Shown here: positions 12,003-25,100 of the stretch, piece after piece | Numbering within the stretch: position 1 is the first letter of the stretch | How the letters are laid out: each line of letters opens with the position of its first letter | Assembly: GCF_012273895.1 (NCBI RefSeq) | Contig: NC_052102.1 | Coordinates: forward strand, 4,486,917-4,550,916 | Reading direction: 5' to 3' | Source: Zerene cesonia | Lineage: Eukaryota > Arthropoda > Insecta > Lepidoptera > Pieridae | Length of the DNA stretch: 64,000 nucleotides | Position numbers and translations under genes: made by a program | Notes under the pieces: generated by a model | What the model saw: only the letters and a program-made list of their open reading frames with translations | What the model was told of the DNA's origin: nothing | The model's database searches: none

Positions 12003-13190
12003 GTAATTTCTGTAATTACAAAGTGTTCTTATTTCTGGCAACCTAGATACACTGCACACAAACCCTCTATAATACTATCTCAAATTCTACCAAAATTATC
12101 TTATGTTAATTATCCAAATGGCTAAGGTAAAAAAACCAACCCTGGTTCCCTTTTAAGTTGTTAAATTTGTGTTTTTTCACAACTGTAAGGGCATACATGT
12201 GACTTGACAGGCTTTATAAGCCTATGTGAATTAAAACAAAACAATGTTGATTACTACAGTGACTCCTATGTCAAAATTCATCCAGTGGTTGGGGCTGTAA
12301 AGTGTGCTTTTAAATGGTCATAATTTATTATACTCAGTTGAAAATATTGATTTTATTAAACAACTAGAGCTGCGCCCTGAGGTTTCAGCGTGGATATAGA
12401 CTGAATATTGGGGTAAAAATATATGTTGTCTATGTGTTATTTCAGTTGCCCAGCTATCTACATACCAAATTTCATTGCAATTGGTTCAGTAGTTTTTGTG
12501 TGAAAGAGTAACTAACATACACACATCCTTGCAAACTTTTGCATTTATAATGTTACTAGGATTAAAATATTAGTAGGATACGATAGGATAGGATTTTATA
12601 ACGCAGTCGAAATCATAAAATAAAATGAATGTAATGGTATTTTGCGTTAGTTTTACCTAGGTACTCATTAATAAATTTTCTTTTGTAGGTAGGTATGTTT
12701 ATTTAATGGGGTTGGGTTAGGATAATTCCAAAAAGAGGGCCAGATAATTAAAACCTCTATCACACTTACTAAATAATTTACTATTAATACAAAAAAATTA
12801 AATCTGTACTCATTATCCTACTTGTCATAAACTCGAAAGTTTGTAAGTATTGATGTGTGTTTATTACGCTTTCATGTGGAAACGACTTAGTCTCTGTATG
12901 AGATAAGGTACAGAGATAGATTAGTTTGGATTAGACTACATTTTAACCAGGTACCAGATGATTGATGCCACGGGTACACACTCATACAGCTAGTATTATA
13001 CAATTTTGTATAAATAAACCACAGAAGTTTGTCTGCTTTTGTTTTGCGTTTTTTTTTTTTTACATTTTCCATTGATTCTTTACTTTTATCTACTATTATC
13101 CAACACAAAAATAATTTTTTCATTGAAAAGACTAGTTCATATGACATTTGGTGTGAGTTAATTAAAATAAAATAATGAAGTTTTGTTTTA
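12003..13190. other. spacer between RpS18 and Catsup, repeat remnants
   Basis: The two genes converge here. The spacer holds a diverged family A copy (12363-12563, plus) and a further decayed one in minus orientation (12826-12995), a duplicated aggatacgataggatagga-like patch near 12573, and no gene. Confidence 0.6.
12363..12563 (+). repeat. interspersed repeat, family A (plus, diverged)
   Basis: Starts actagagctgcgccctgagg and shares ctacataccaaatttcattg, attggttcagtagtttttgt and catccttgcaaacttttgca with the other copies. It is more diverged than 46283-46490, so an older insertion. Confidence 0.75.
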
Positions 13191-13196
13191 TAACTT

Positions 13197-13202
13197 TTTA
13201 TT
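13197..13202 (-). terminator. polyadenylation signal of Catsup
   Basis: Minus-strand AATAAA (plus TTTATT) 33 bases past the Catsup stop codon. Confidence 0.55.
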
Positions 13203-13234
13203 AAGCACAAACTTATTTTAAAAATAAAACGCTA

Positions 13235-14248
13235 TTATTCATATTGTGCTATAATCACCATCATGTACACACCCGCTAATAATGCTAGTATTTCTTTGAT
13301 AGATTGAGAAAATTTATTTGATCCTTCTAACAATTCAGGAATAACTGAAACAGTTGCTATGTATATAAAACCTCCGGCTGTAAATGGTAATATTAAAGAA
13401 GAGACAAGTCCATCACTAGAGCCTTGAAGGTAAATTGACAAAACAGTTCCTGATATGGCACCAAAAGCAGTGAGTAACTGCAAAAACATAGCCTTTCTTC
13501 GGGAACATCCAGATTGAACTAATATAGCAAAATCTCCAATTTCATGGGGAATTTCATGCAACAAAATTGTAACAGTTGTGATAAATCCAATATTTTGTCC
13601 TGCTATGTATGATGCACCGATTGCAAGTCCATCAGTAAAATTATGGGCAAAATCAGCAGCTAAGTTTAAATAACCAGCAATTTTTATTTCTTCTTTCTTT
13701 GCTTTATTTTTCTTGTTTTTATCATCTTTCTTCTTATCACTTCCATGAGAATGACCATGTCCGCCACTAAACAGTCGTACCGATTTTTCCACTACAAGGA
13801 ATGCAATAATGCCACCTAACACACCCAATCCTACTGTGAGGTCATGGGGTTCGTGATTATCATGTGCGTGACTATTACTGTGGCCAACGTCACCATTACT
13901 AGAGATAAGCGCATGAGGTATCAAATGAAGAAACGCATCTCCCAAAAGTCCACCAGATGCAAATGATAACAGTATCTTCAGTAATGGTTGTTTCTCGACA
14001 GTACCATCAATTGGAATGAAGAATAAAATAAAGAATGGTACTATACTTATGAAAATAGTTGATCCCAGTGCTTTTACATACAAATCATAGTTCGACACAG
14101 CTTCCCGAGGTAAATCTTTTTCATTTGCATCTTTACTGTATTTAAATGATGGAGGTTCATGTGAATGAGAGTGCGAGTGCCCTAGGACCAAGACTATACA
14201 TGTTAACACTACACATAGTAAAACTGCAACTTTATTCAATTTAAACAT
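13235..14248 (-). CDS. Catsup: ZIP-family zinc transporter, ZIP7/Catsup type
   Basis: SLC39 family member of the ER/Golgi-type LIV-1 subfamily, exporting zinc from the secretory pathway to the cytosol. In Drosophila, Catsup also restrains tyrosine hydroxylase activity. One uninterrupted exon, 337 residues. Residues 1-23 form a hydrophobic signal-like segment followed by a His-rich patch HSHSHSHEPPSF. Membrane segments follow at about 61-78 and 88-112, with a His-rich insert near 122-135 and a second HGHSHG plus a Lys-rich loop at 164-188. The metal-site helices carry HNFTDG (202-207) and HEIPHEIGD (231-239), the ZIP signature. The C-terminal part, LPFTAGGFIYIATVSVIPEL, is characteristic of ZIP7 rather than ZIP13. 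It is shorter than the fly protein, mainly in the His-rich loops. The start is the only Met placing the signal segment at the N-terminus. Intact. Confidence 0.93.
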   Translation of the reverse strand: MFKLNKVAVLLCVVLTCIVLVLGHSHSHSHEPPSFKYSKDANEKDLPREAVSNYDLYVKALGSTIFISIVPFFILFFIPIDGTVEKQPLLKILLSFASGGLLGDAFLHLIPHALISSNGDVGHSNSHAHDNHEPHDLTVGLGVLGGIIAFLVVEKSVRLFSGGHGHSHGSDKKKDDKNKKNKAKKEEIKIAGYLNLAADFAHNFTDGLAIGASYIAGQNIGFITTVTILLHEIPHEIGDFAILVQSGCSRRKAMFLQLLTAFGAISGTVLSIYLQGSSDGLVSSLILPFTAGGFIYIATVSVIPELLEGSNKFSQSIKEILALLAGVYMMVIIAQYE

Positions 14249-15614
14249 GATAGAAACATTAAAATTTTGACTGATTAAAGTAAAAGTTTATGATTACGGT
14301 ATCGGCTATTGACGTTTTATGTACAACAGCAACTGTCATCGTCGTAAAAATAAAAACATGACAGAATATTTGCATAAACTAAAGAGGACAGGCGGTAAAT
14401 GTTACCACACTAATCTATGATATTACCCGCCGGCGTTATGTTTATATATTTAAATTTGAAATGACCTATCTACAAAACCTTTTCTTCTATCAAACAAAAT
14501 CTTTTCTCTTTCATATAATTTTTTAATTACATTAAAATAGAATAGAATATATTTTATTAAGGGGTGCTATTTTAGTCTATGCAACATAATTCTAAAACAT
14601 TTACCGTCAAGCACAGTGTTCACTTTACCCCTAAATCAATTGAGTGTATGAAAGAATATTTCAAACGGTTTGTCCCAAATATTATTGTCACAGAGTCTGT
14701 TATATACCGTTATATAGTTACAGTCATATATCAATTCTATAATTTTTCTTACTTTCTGTAAGAACATTGAAATCATAGAGTGTTTTGTCTAGTCTCAGCG
14801 CGTAGATGTAGTGCTAAAGCTGGCACGTTCACACTTCTCACATCAGCATTCTTTTTTTCTGTACAGAAAGTTTAACCAAATTAATACGTTTAATTGAAAG
14901 AATATTTAATATAATCTACCGATTTTCTGATTTATAGTTAGGTAGAGTCTGATTTATACATAAATTAAAAATACATATCTATTACAATTGTTAGTAAGTT
15001 CAAAATTAATTTTACTTCAACTCACCACGTTTGTTCGCTTTCGAACACCAACGATCGAATGTAAAAAAAATACTGTATTCATTACCAGTAGCAAAAGTCA
15101 AACAGAACCATATCCATCATGCTCGTAACTTTGCGTACTCACGAGGGAAACGGTTAGGCTTTTGAGGCATGACGTCACAACGCACGCTTATTCACAGACA
15201 CGCGACAGCTTTCGATAACAGACCTATTTGATAGGTAAATATTATCAGAGAGCGCGCTACGAAGGAAGTTCTATGGCGAAGCTATGAACTAAATTTGATA
15301 AATCGGACGTATTCTGATGTTGTGTGTTACACTCTGACTTAAACTCATACACGTAGTTATAGTATGTCCATGGTTGAACCCTATAAAAAAGGACTTCGAT
15401 GAAACGCTGGATTCCATTGAAATACTTAAATACATAAATGTCAAATGTGTGTAGACAATTGACACTTCATACTTACCAACTAGACTATGGGTAGTATTTT
15501 CTTGTGTTTGGCTTTACGCGAGTATTATACATTTAGAAATTGAAAACTTTTCAACGGATTTTAAACGTGATTTATTCATTATATTATTAACCCGACGTTT
15601 CGAACACTTTACAG
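14249..15614. other. intergenic region between Catsup and MFSD1
   Basis: Divergent promoters are expected at the two ends. No coding signal was seen. A consensus CRE palindrome, TGACGTCA, stands at about 15171. The last part (from 15492) is a family E repeat running into the 100-N gap. Confidence 0.5.
15492..15614. repeat. interspersed repeat, family E, cut by gap
   Basis: Longer copy of the element at 3435-3508: shared attttcttgtgtttgg and cttttcaacggattttaa, followed by acccgacgtttcgaacactt up to the gap. Assembly broke inside this repeat. Confidence 0.75.
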
Positions 15615-15714
15615 NNNNNNNNNNNNNNNNNNNNNNNNNNNNNNNNNNNNNNNNNNNNNNNNNNNNNNNNNNNNNNNNNNNNNNNNNNNNNNNNNNNNNN
15701 NNNNNNNNNNNNNN
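15615..15714. other. assembly gap, 100 N
   Basis: Exactly 100 N, different from the five 1000-N gaps, so probably placed by another step (for example, contig-internal unknown size). Confidence 0.99.
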
Positions 15715-16137
15715 TCTGTGGTGTATAATGTATACCAAGTAACTAGTTCTTCACCTATGGTGTATACGGTGTACCTACTGTAAATGTTTGTGTTATTGTG
15801 TAGATGTTAATTAATACCTACTGAAATATAGCCAGAGGAATCATTGTTCTACGTAAATAACTATATGATCGAAATTAAATGCATTCCAGTTAATTTTATG
15901 TATAAAATACCGATTATGAGTAATTAAATGTTGTAGTATAAAATGCTGTTCGAGTATTTATATTAATTGCAGTTATTCTTTTCTTATTTTCTCATCGCTT
16001 ATAAGGTAAGATGACGATGCTAATTATAATATTTGATAATTTTGTACATAATATTAAACATTAGAATTTAAGCCTACAAGAATGGTGTTTACTTTTATTG
16101 TACGTCATGTAAGTTCATTTATTTAATTTTTAGGGCA

Positions 16138-19100
16138 ATGGATAATCCTGATAGCAACACAAATTCACGATCAATGATGGAGCCTCCAAATTCCTGGTGT
16201 CATCCAGCCCACAAAGTGCATAGATTTGTGGCTCTGATACTGATGTGCTTTCTTTGTTTTGGTAAGTTCTATTGCTTGCAAATTTCATTCTGTTAAGACA
16301 AAAACCATTAAATTGAAAATGTTTTAGATAAAAATTTGTGAAACTGCAAATCTTTGTATGTTTTATTTAAGACATGATGAGAGCAAGGTATTTGAGATGA
16401 GGTATTAAAACTGTTATAGAAACTACCTACTCAGAACCTACCAAAATTCTTTGTTTCTAGATTTCAAACAACATTAGTATATATATATGGATATAATTAT
16501 CTTGAACAGTGATCATTTATTGATACGGAGCAAAGTTTACTTTATTGACCTGTTCTACATTTAAGTCATAATAATATTATTAATGATTGTGTATTTTAGT
16601 TTACTTATACCTATACTAAAAAGAGACCTAGGGATAATCCTAGAAAATAATTTCTTGATGAAAATATGCTCTTTTTTTTGGGGGTATTAATAGTACTCTA
16701 TTTTTGCCATCTTTTATTAGTCAGTACTGAAACATGTGCTACTGTTGAATTAAATGCTAATCTACATAAGCATTAAAGTATTATTAATATTAAACCAAAT
16801 AGAAGTGTTTTCTGTAATGTTCAGTAGTCAAAATATTCTAGATATTTTCTATGTTGATCAAGCAAATACTATATATTCTTGATAGTTTATGTCACATTTT
16901 GTATGCAAATAAATGTTGATATTATCTGTCTACAGGTTCTTATTTTTGCTACGACACACCTGGGGCCCTAGCAGACAACTTTAAGAGTGACTCTTCATTG
17001 AATACATCACAGTTTGCATTGCTTTATTCCATATACTCGTGGCCAAATGTGGTGTTATGTTTCATTGGCGGTTATCTCATTGATAGGTATGTGTGTTTAT
17101 TGCTATCACATCATGTCCATGTATGACTCATAGGCCATATGAATACTTATTGTTACTTGATAAATTTATGCATTATATATTCATTATAATATATAATAAT
17201 ATCTCTCATAGATTGCAAAACATGTTTTAAAATTTATGATAGCTTCGGAAGAATGAATTTTAATAGTTCCTTACTGGTGTGTCCAGTTATGCTTGAATTT
17301 CTTTGAGAATAAGTGCTCTGTAAGACTATACGCCACGAAAGCCACAGCTTTTGGTTTAATTTGTATTAATATTAAAATATCCCAGTGTAGCTAAAAGAGA
17401 CATGCTTTAAAATGAATGATTAACAATCATTAGTATACATAATATGTATGTTTAAAGACTGAAAACGCTCATTTAGCGAAACAATCGCTGACAACGTGTC
17501 GTGTTCACAATAGAATATCAACATCGGAAATTCGTGATATAGCTCTTATAAAAAGGCTCAAATGCGTTAAAAGGATCACAGAAAGACCATATAACGACAT
17601 TTGTGTCGTGTCTGCATACTATACAACCAGGACGAGTTAGGGCAGTGAATACAAGCCATGACGCGTACTTAACGTTAATTGGTTTACTGTAATACAATGG
17701 ACTTTTATTATTTATGGCATTTATTATTTGAAATAATTATAAATTAAAAAAATACAATAAAATCGTCAATTTTTGCACTCGCTGACCCTTTCAGTGGCAA
17801 GTTCGCTTCGCTCGCTCTGGTCGTGCGGTGGTTCAGAATGAACCTTACACCACAGTCGCTTCCCTTGTAGCTATCCATTTTTGCACTATTGTAACTGAGT
17901 AGGTACTATATATAATTAGTAGTAACTAGCAGTTCGCACCGATTTCGCCCGTGGTACATATATAGCCTATGTCACTCAGAGGAACTGCGCCGTTCTAATG
18001 GTGAAAGAATTTTTAAAATCGGCCCAGTAGATTTTATCCATTACAAACAAACAAACAAAAAATCAAATCTTTCCTCTTTTTAATATTAGCATACATTGAC
18101 ACGAATTTTGCGATGACATATTTTACTGTGACTGTGACTAGTTGTAGACCTTTCGCTCAAAGAGCAATTTCAGTCTTTTAACGTAACATATGTAAGTCTC
18201 AAATAATTCACATTCAATATTTCAGATATTTTGGTGTTAGATTGGGCACAATTATATACATGTCCATTCTGTTTGTTGGTGCTGTTGTGTTTGCATTTGG
18301 TGTTTACATTAACAAATTTTGGCTAATGATACTTGGAAGGTTCATATTTGGGTAAGTATTATTAAGTTAAAACAATTGATCCTTTGTCATTGTTGCCGAT
18401 TGAATTATTAATATAAATTCGTAATTACTACTAATTTTATGATTGCGAAAGTAGCTCTGTCTGTCTGTCTTTTTCATAAAAAAACCGCTCAAACCTTTTG
18501 GATTAAATTTGTTGCAAAAATAATTAGCCCCGAGAAAAGACATAGGATAGTTGTTGTCCCAAAAATCCCAAGCAAACAAGAAAGTTAGTAAAAAGACATT
18601 TTTTTTTGACACCCCTGTCAATTTTTTTACTCCTTTCTGTTAAAAAAGCTCTATTAACGAGGGATTTTGTCGCAGCATTGGTGGGGAGTCACTGCAAGTT
18701 GCAGTTAATAACTATGTTGTTCTGTGGTTCAAAGGAAAAGAACTTAACATGGTTTTTGGATTGCAACTGTCCTTCTCTCGATTTGGTAGCACAGTAAACT
18801 TTTGGGTGATGGAACCTATTTATAGATGGGTAGCACATTACTATGGAGGGTATGAGCGATTGGGTGTTACTCTATTTTTGGGTAAGTGTAATATTACGCA
18901 TGTTGGACGTTGATCTTATTTATTTATTAATGTTTATACCTGGGTGATTCATGATTTTAAATAAGACTATTTGTCAAATGAGTAAATATAGAGTGTTTTA
19001 ATTATAATTATTATTTTTTTTACCAAAGTATCCGTGTTTATGGTAATTTTATTAAAGAAAACTTATTTATGTTCTTAATATTTATGGATTGTAAATAAAC

Positions 19101-22100
19101 TTTCAGCTTCCCTCACGTGCTTAGGATCTCTCATATGTGGGTTGATACTTGGATGGATGGATCATCGAGCTGAAAAAATTTTGGAGCGAAGCGAAGAACA
19201 TGCCAATGAACCGCCTTTCCGTCTATTAGATGTATTGAATTTCAAAACTGTGTTCTGGCTTGTTTCTGTCATATGCGTGGCATACTATCTGGCTATATTT
19301 CCATTTATTGCTTTGGGGAAGTGAGTATCACCGGTTTTGTTATTTTTGACAATTTTTTTAACAAAATAACGAAAATATAATAACACTTATTTGTTGCTAA
19401 TCTACATTAATATGATACGGAGGAAGAATGTGCATTGATTTTTTTTGTTTGCATATATGCACCACGGGCGAAGCCGAGGCGAACCGCTAGTTAGTAATAT
19501 TCGTGTGTATTGTAATTGAAACAATATTATTTATCAATGAAATTGAATATTTTTAGGTTGTTTTTCGAAAGGAAATTCGACTTCAGTCCCCAAGATGCAA
19601 ACACTGTTAATTCAATGGTTTATTTCCTATCAGCTGCTTTAAGTCCATTTTTTGGAATACTAATTGATAAGACTGGTCGAAATGTGACGTGGGTTATTTT
19701 AAGTATAATAACGACTATTGGTTCTCATTTCTTACTCGCTTTCACATTTGTAAATCCTTATGTAGGAGTGGTAAGTAAAAATTCATATTTTTTAATTTTC
19801 CTATTATAGAGTTTAAGAGGATATTATTATAGAAAGTTTTACACATCCTAAATATTTAAAATGAAATGATTTTTAATTCTTAGACCAAAATTTTAAGACC
19901 ATGGAGGCATTCAATGGGACACAACTTAATATATATTTGAATAATTTATTCTGGAACGTGTATATTGCTGTAAGAGCGTTTATTTAATTTGCAAATCATA
20001 TATTCTACAAATAAAGGTTACAAGTAATCAAATAGAAAGATTGATAATTCAATTAATTTTTTATGATGAAATTTATACTGCACTGTATAAGAGACTATCT
20101 GCGCCTCGCGGTTTCACCCGCGTAAGTCCGTATCCCGTAGGAATATCGGGATAAAAAGTTGCCTATATGTTATTCCNNNNNNNNNNNNNNNNNNNNNNNN
20201 NNNNNNNNNNNNNNNNNNNNNNNNNNNNNNNNNNNNNNNNNNNNNNNNNNNNNNNNNNNNNNNNNNNNNNNNNNNNNNNNNNNNNNNNNNNNNNNNNNNN
20301 NNNNNNNNNNNNNNNNNNNNNNNNNNNNNNNNNNNNNNNNNNNNNNNNNNNNNNNNNNNNNNNNNNNNNNNNNNNNNNNNNNNNNNNNNNNNNNNNNNNN
20401 NNNNNNNNNNNNNNNNNNNNNNNNNNNNNNNNNNNNNNNNNNNNNNNNNNNNNNNNNNNNNNNNNNNNNNNNNNNNNNNNNNNNNNNNNNNNNNNNNNNN
20501 NNNNNNNNNNNNNNNNNNNNNNNNNNNNNNNNNNNNNNNNNNNNNNNNNNNNNNNNNNNNNNNNNNNNNNNNNNNNNNNNNNNNNNNNNNNNNNNNNNNN
20601 NNNNNNNNNNNNNNNNNNNNNNNNNNNNNNNNNNNNNNNNNNNNNNNNNNNNNNNNNNNNNNNNNNNNNNNNNNNNNNNNNNNNNNNNNNNNNNNNNNNN
20701 NNNNNNNNNNNNNNNNNNNNNNNNNNNNNNNNNNNNNNNNNNNNNNNNNNNNNNNNNNNNNNNNNNNNNNNNNNNNNNNNNNNNNNNNNNNNNNNNNNNN
20801 NNNNNNNNNNNNNNNNNNNNNNNNNNNNNNNNNNNNNNNNNNNNNNNNNNNNNNNNNNNNNNNNNNNNNNNNNNNNNNNNNNNNNNNNNNNNNNNNNNNN
20901 NNNNNNNNNNNNNNNNNNNNNNNNNNNNNNNNNNNNNNNNNNNNNNNNNNNNNNNNNNNNNNNNNNNNNNNNNNNNNNNNNNNNNNNNNNNNNNNNNNNN
21001 NNNNNNNNNNNNNNNNNNNNNNNNNNNNNNNNNNNNNNNNNNNNNNNNNNNNNNNNNNNNNNNNNNNNNNNNNNNNNNNNNNNNNNNNNNNNNNNNNNNN
21101 NNNNNNNNNNNNNNNNNNNNNNNNNNNNNNNNNNNNNNNNNNNNNNNNNNNNNNNNNNNNNNNNNNNNNNNNNNNNGGAATAACATATAGGCAACTTTTT
21201 ATCCCGATATTCCTACGGGATACGGACTTACGCGGGTGAAACCGCGAGGCGCAGATAGTCTCTTATACAGTGCAGTATAAATTTCATCATAAAAAATTAA
21301 TTGAATTATCAATCTTTCTATTTGATTACTTGTAACCTTTATTTGTAGAATATATGATTTGCAAATTAAATAAACGCTCTTACAGCAATATACACGTTCC
21401 AGAATAAATTATTCAAATATATATTAAGTTGTGTCCCATCGAATGCCTCCATGGTCTTAAAATTTTGGCCTAAGAATTAAAAAGCATTTCATTTTAAATA
21501 TTTAGGATGTGTAAAACTTTCTATAATAATATCCTCTTAAACTCTATAATAGGAAAATTAAAAAATATGAATTTTTACTTACCACTCCTACATAAGGATT
21601 TACAAATGTGAAAGCGAGTAAGAAATGAGAACCAATAGTCGTTATTATACTTAAAATAACCCACGTCACATTTCGACCAGTCTTATCAATTAGTATTCCA
21701 AAAAATGGACTTAAAGCAGCTGATAGGAAATAAACCATTGAGTTAACAGTGTTTGCATCTTGGGGACTGAAGTCGAATTTCCTTTCGAAAAACAACCTAA
21801 AAATATTCAATTTCATTGATAAATAATATTGTTTCAATTACAATACACACGAATATTACTAACTAGCGGTTCGCCTCGGCTTCGCCCGTGGTACATATAT
21901 GCAAACAAACAAAAAATCAATGCACATTCTTCCTCCGTATCATATTAATGTAGATTAGCAACAAATAAGTGTTATTATATTTTCGTTATTTTGTTAAAAA
22001 AATTGTCAAAAATAACAAAATCGGTGATACTCACTTCCCCAAAGCAATAAATGGAAATATAGCCAGATAGTATGCCACGCATATGACAGAAACAAGCCAG

Positions 22101-25100
22101 AACACAGTTTTGAAATTCAATACATCTAATAGACGGAAAGGCGGTTCATTGGCATGTTCTTCGCTTCGCTCCAAAATTTTTTCAGCTCGATGATCCATCC
22201 ATCCAAGTATCAACCCACATATGAGAGATCCTAAGCACGTGAGGGAAGCTGAAAGTTTATTTACAATCCATAAATATTAAGAACATAAATAAGTATTCTA
22301 TAATAAAATTACCTTAAACACGGATACTTTGGTAAAAAAAAAAAAAATTATAATTAAAACACTCTATATTTACCCATTTGACAAATAAAGAGTCTTATTT
22401 AAAATCATGAATCACCAAGGTATAAACATTAATAAATAAATAAGATCAACGTCCAACATGCGTAATATTACACTTACCCAAAAATAGAGTAACACCCAAT
22501 CGCTCATACCCTCCATAGTAATGTGCTACCCATCTATAAATAGGTTCCATCACCCAAAAGTTTACTGTGCTACCAAATCGAGAGAAGGACAGTTGCAATC
22601 CAAAAACCATGTTAAGTTCTTTTCCTTTGAACCACAGAACAACATAGTTATTAACTGCAACTTGCAGTGACTCCCCACCAATGCTGCGACAAAATCCCTC
22701 GTTAATAGAGCTTTTTTAACCGAAAGGAGTAAAAAAATTGACAGGGGTGTCAAAAAAAAATTCTTTTTACTAACTTTCTTGTTTGCTTGGGATTTTTGGG
22801 ACAACAACTATCCTATGTCTTTTCTCGGGTCTAACTATTTTTGTAACAAATTTAATCCAAAAGGTTTGAGTGTTTTTTTTATGAAAAAGACAGACAGACA
22901 GAGCTACTTTCGCAATCATAAAATTAGTAGTAATTACGAATTTATATTAATAATTCAATCGGCAACAATGACAAAGGATCAATTGTTTTAACTTAATAAT
23001 ACTTACCCAAATATGAACCTTCCAAGTATCATTAGCCAAAATTTGTTAATGTAAACACCAAATGCAAACACAACAGCACCAACAAACAGAATGGACATGT
23101 ATATAATTGTGCCCAATCTAACACCAAAATATCTGAAATATTTAATGTGAATTATTTGAGACTTACATATGTTACGTTAAAAGACTGAAATTGCTCTTTG
23201 AGCGAAAGGTCTACAACTAGTCACAGTCACAGTAAAATATGTCATCGCAAAATTCGTGTCAATGTATGCTAATATTAAAAAGAGGAAAGATTTGATTTTT
23301 TGTTTCTTTGTTTGTAATGGATAAAATCTACTGGGCCGATTTTAAAAATTCTTTCACCATTAGAACGGCGCAGTTCCTCTGAGTGACATAGGCTATATAT
23401 GTACCACGGGCGAAATCGGTGCGAACTGCTAGTTACTACTAATTATATATAGTACCTACTCAGTTACAATAGTGCAAAAATGGATAGCTACAAGGGAAGC
23501 GACTGTGGTGTAAGGTTCATTCTGAACCACCGCACGACCAGAGCGAGCGAAGAGAACTTGCCACTGAAAGGGTCAGCGAGTGCAAAAATTGACGATTTTA
23601 TTGTATTTTTTTAATTTATAATTATTTCAAATAATAAATGCCATAAATAATAAAAGTCCATTGTATTACAGTAAACCAATTAACGTTAAGTACGCGTCAT
23701 GGCTTGTATTCACTGCCCTAACTCGTCCTGGTTGTATAGTATGCAGACACGACACAAATGTCGTTATATGGTCTTTCTGTGATCCTTTTAACGCATTTGA
23801 GCCTTTTTATAAGAGCTATATCACGAATTTCCGATGTTGATATTCTATTGTGAACACGACACGTTGTCAGCGATTGTTTCGCTAAATGAGCGTTTTCAGT
23901 CTTTAAACATACATATTATGTATACTAATGATTGTTAATCATTCATTTTAAAGCATGTCTCTTTTAGCTACACTGGGATATTTTAATATTAATACAAATT
24001 AAACCAAAAGCTGTGGCTTTCGTGGCGTATAGTCTTACAGAGCACTTATTCTCAAAGAAATTCAAGCATAACTGGACACACCAGTAAGGAACTATTAAAA
24101 TTCATTCTTCCGAAGCTATCATAAATTTTAAAACATGTTTTGCAATCTATGAGAGATATTATTATATATTATAATGAATATATAATGCATAAATTTATCA
24201 AGTAACAATAAGTATTCATATGGCCTATGAGTCATACATGGACATGATGTGATAGCAATAAACACACATACCTATCAATGAGATAACCGCCAATGAAACA
24301 TAACACCACATTTGGCCACGAGTATATGGAATAAAGCAATGCAAACTGTGATGTATTCAATGAAGAGTCACTCTTAAAGTTGTCTGCTAGGGCCCCAGGT
24401 GTGTCGTAGCAAAAATAAGAACCTGTAGACAGATAATATCAACATTTATTTGCATACAAAATGTGACATAAACTATCAAGAATATATAGTATTTGCTTGA
24501 TCAACATAGAAAATATCTAGAATATTTTGACTACTGAATATTACAGAAAACACTTCTATTTGGTTTAATATTAATAATACTTTAATGCTTATGTAGATTA
24601 GCATTTAATTCAACAGTAGCACATGTTTCAGTACTGACTAATAAAAGATGGCAAAAATAGAGTACTATTAATACCCCCAAAAAAAAGAGCATATTTTCAT
24701 CAAGAAATTATTTTCTAGGATTATCCCTAGGTCTCTTTTTAGTATAGGTATAAGTAAACTAAAATACACAATCATTAATAATATTATTATGACTTAAATG
24801 TAGAACAGGTCAATAAAGTAAACTTTGCTCCGTATCAATAAATGATCACTGTTCAAGATAATTATATCCATATATATATACTAATGTTGTTTGAAATCTA
24901 GAAACAAAGAATTTTGGTAGGTTCTGAGTAGGTAGTTTCTATAACAGTTTTAATACCTCATCTCAAATACCTTGCTCTCATCATGTCTTAAATAAAACAT
25001 ACAAAGATTTGCAGTTTCACAAATTTTTATCTAAAACATTTTCAATTTAATGGTTTTTGTCTTAACAGAATGAAATTTGCAAGCAATAGAACTTACCAAA

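Larger units (their letters stand above)
15715..20176 (+). repeat. left arm of a large inverted repeat (MFSD1 exons 1-6)
   Basis: The whole stretch from 15715 to 20176 reappears in reverse complement at 21177-25643, including exons, introns and embedded repeats. The first and last bases of the two arms correspond exactly, each ending at a gap. By eye, differences are scattered single bases and small indels (for example, aattccttacccgaaa-type changes in the intron around 18560-18650), while the coding exons translate identically. Confidence 0.95.
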
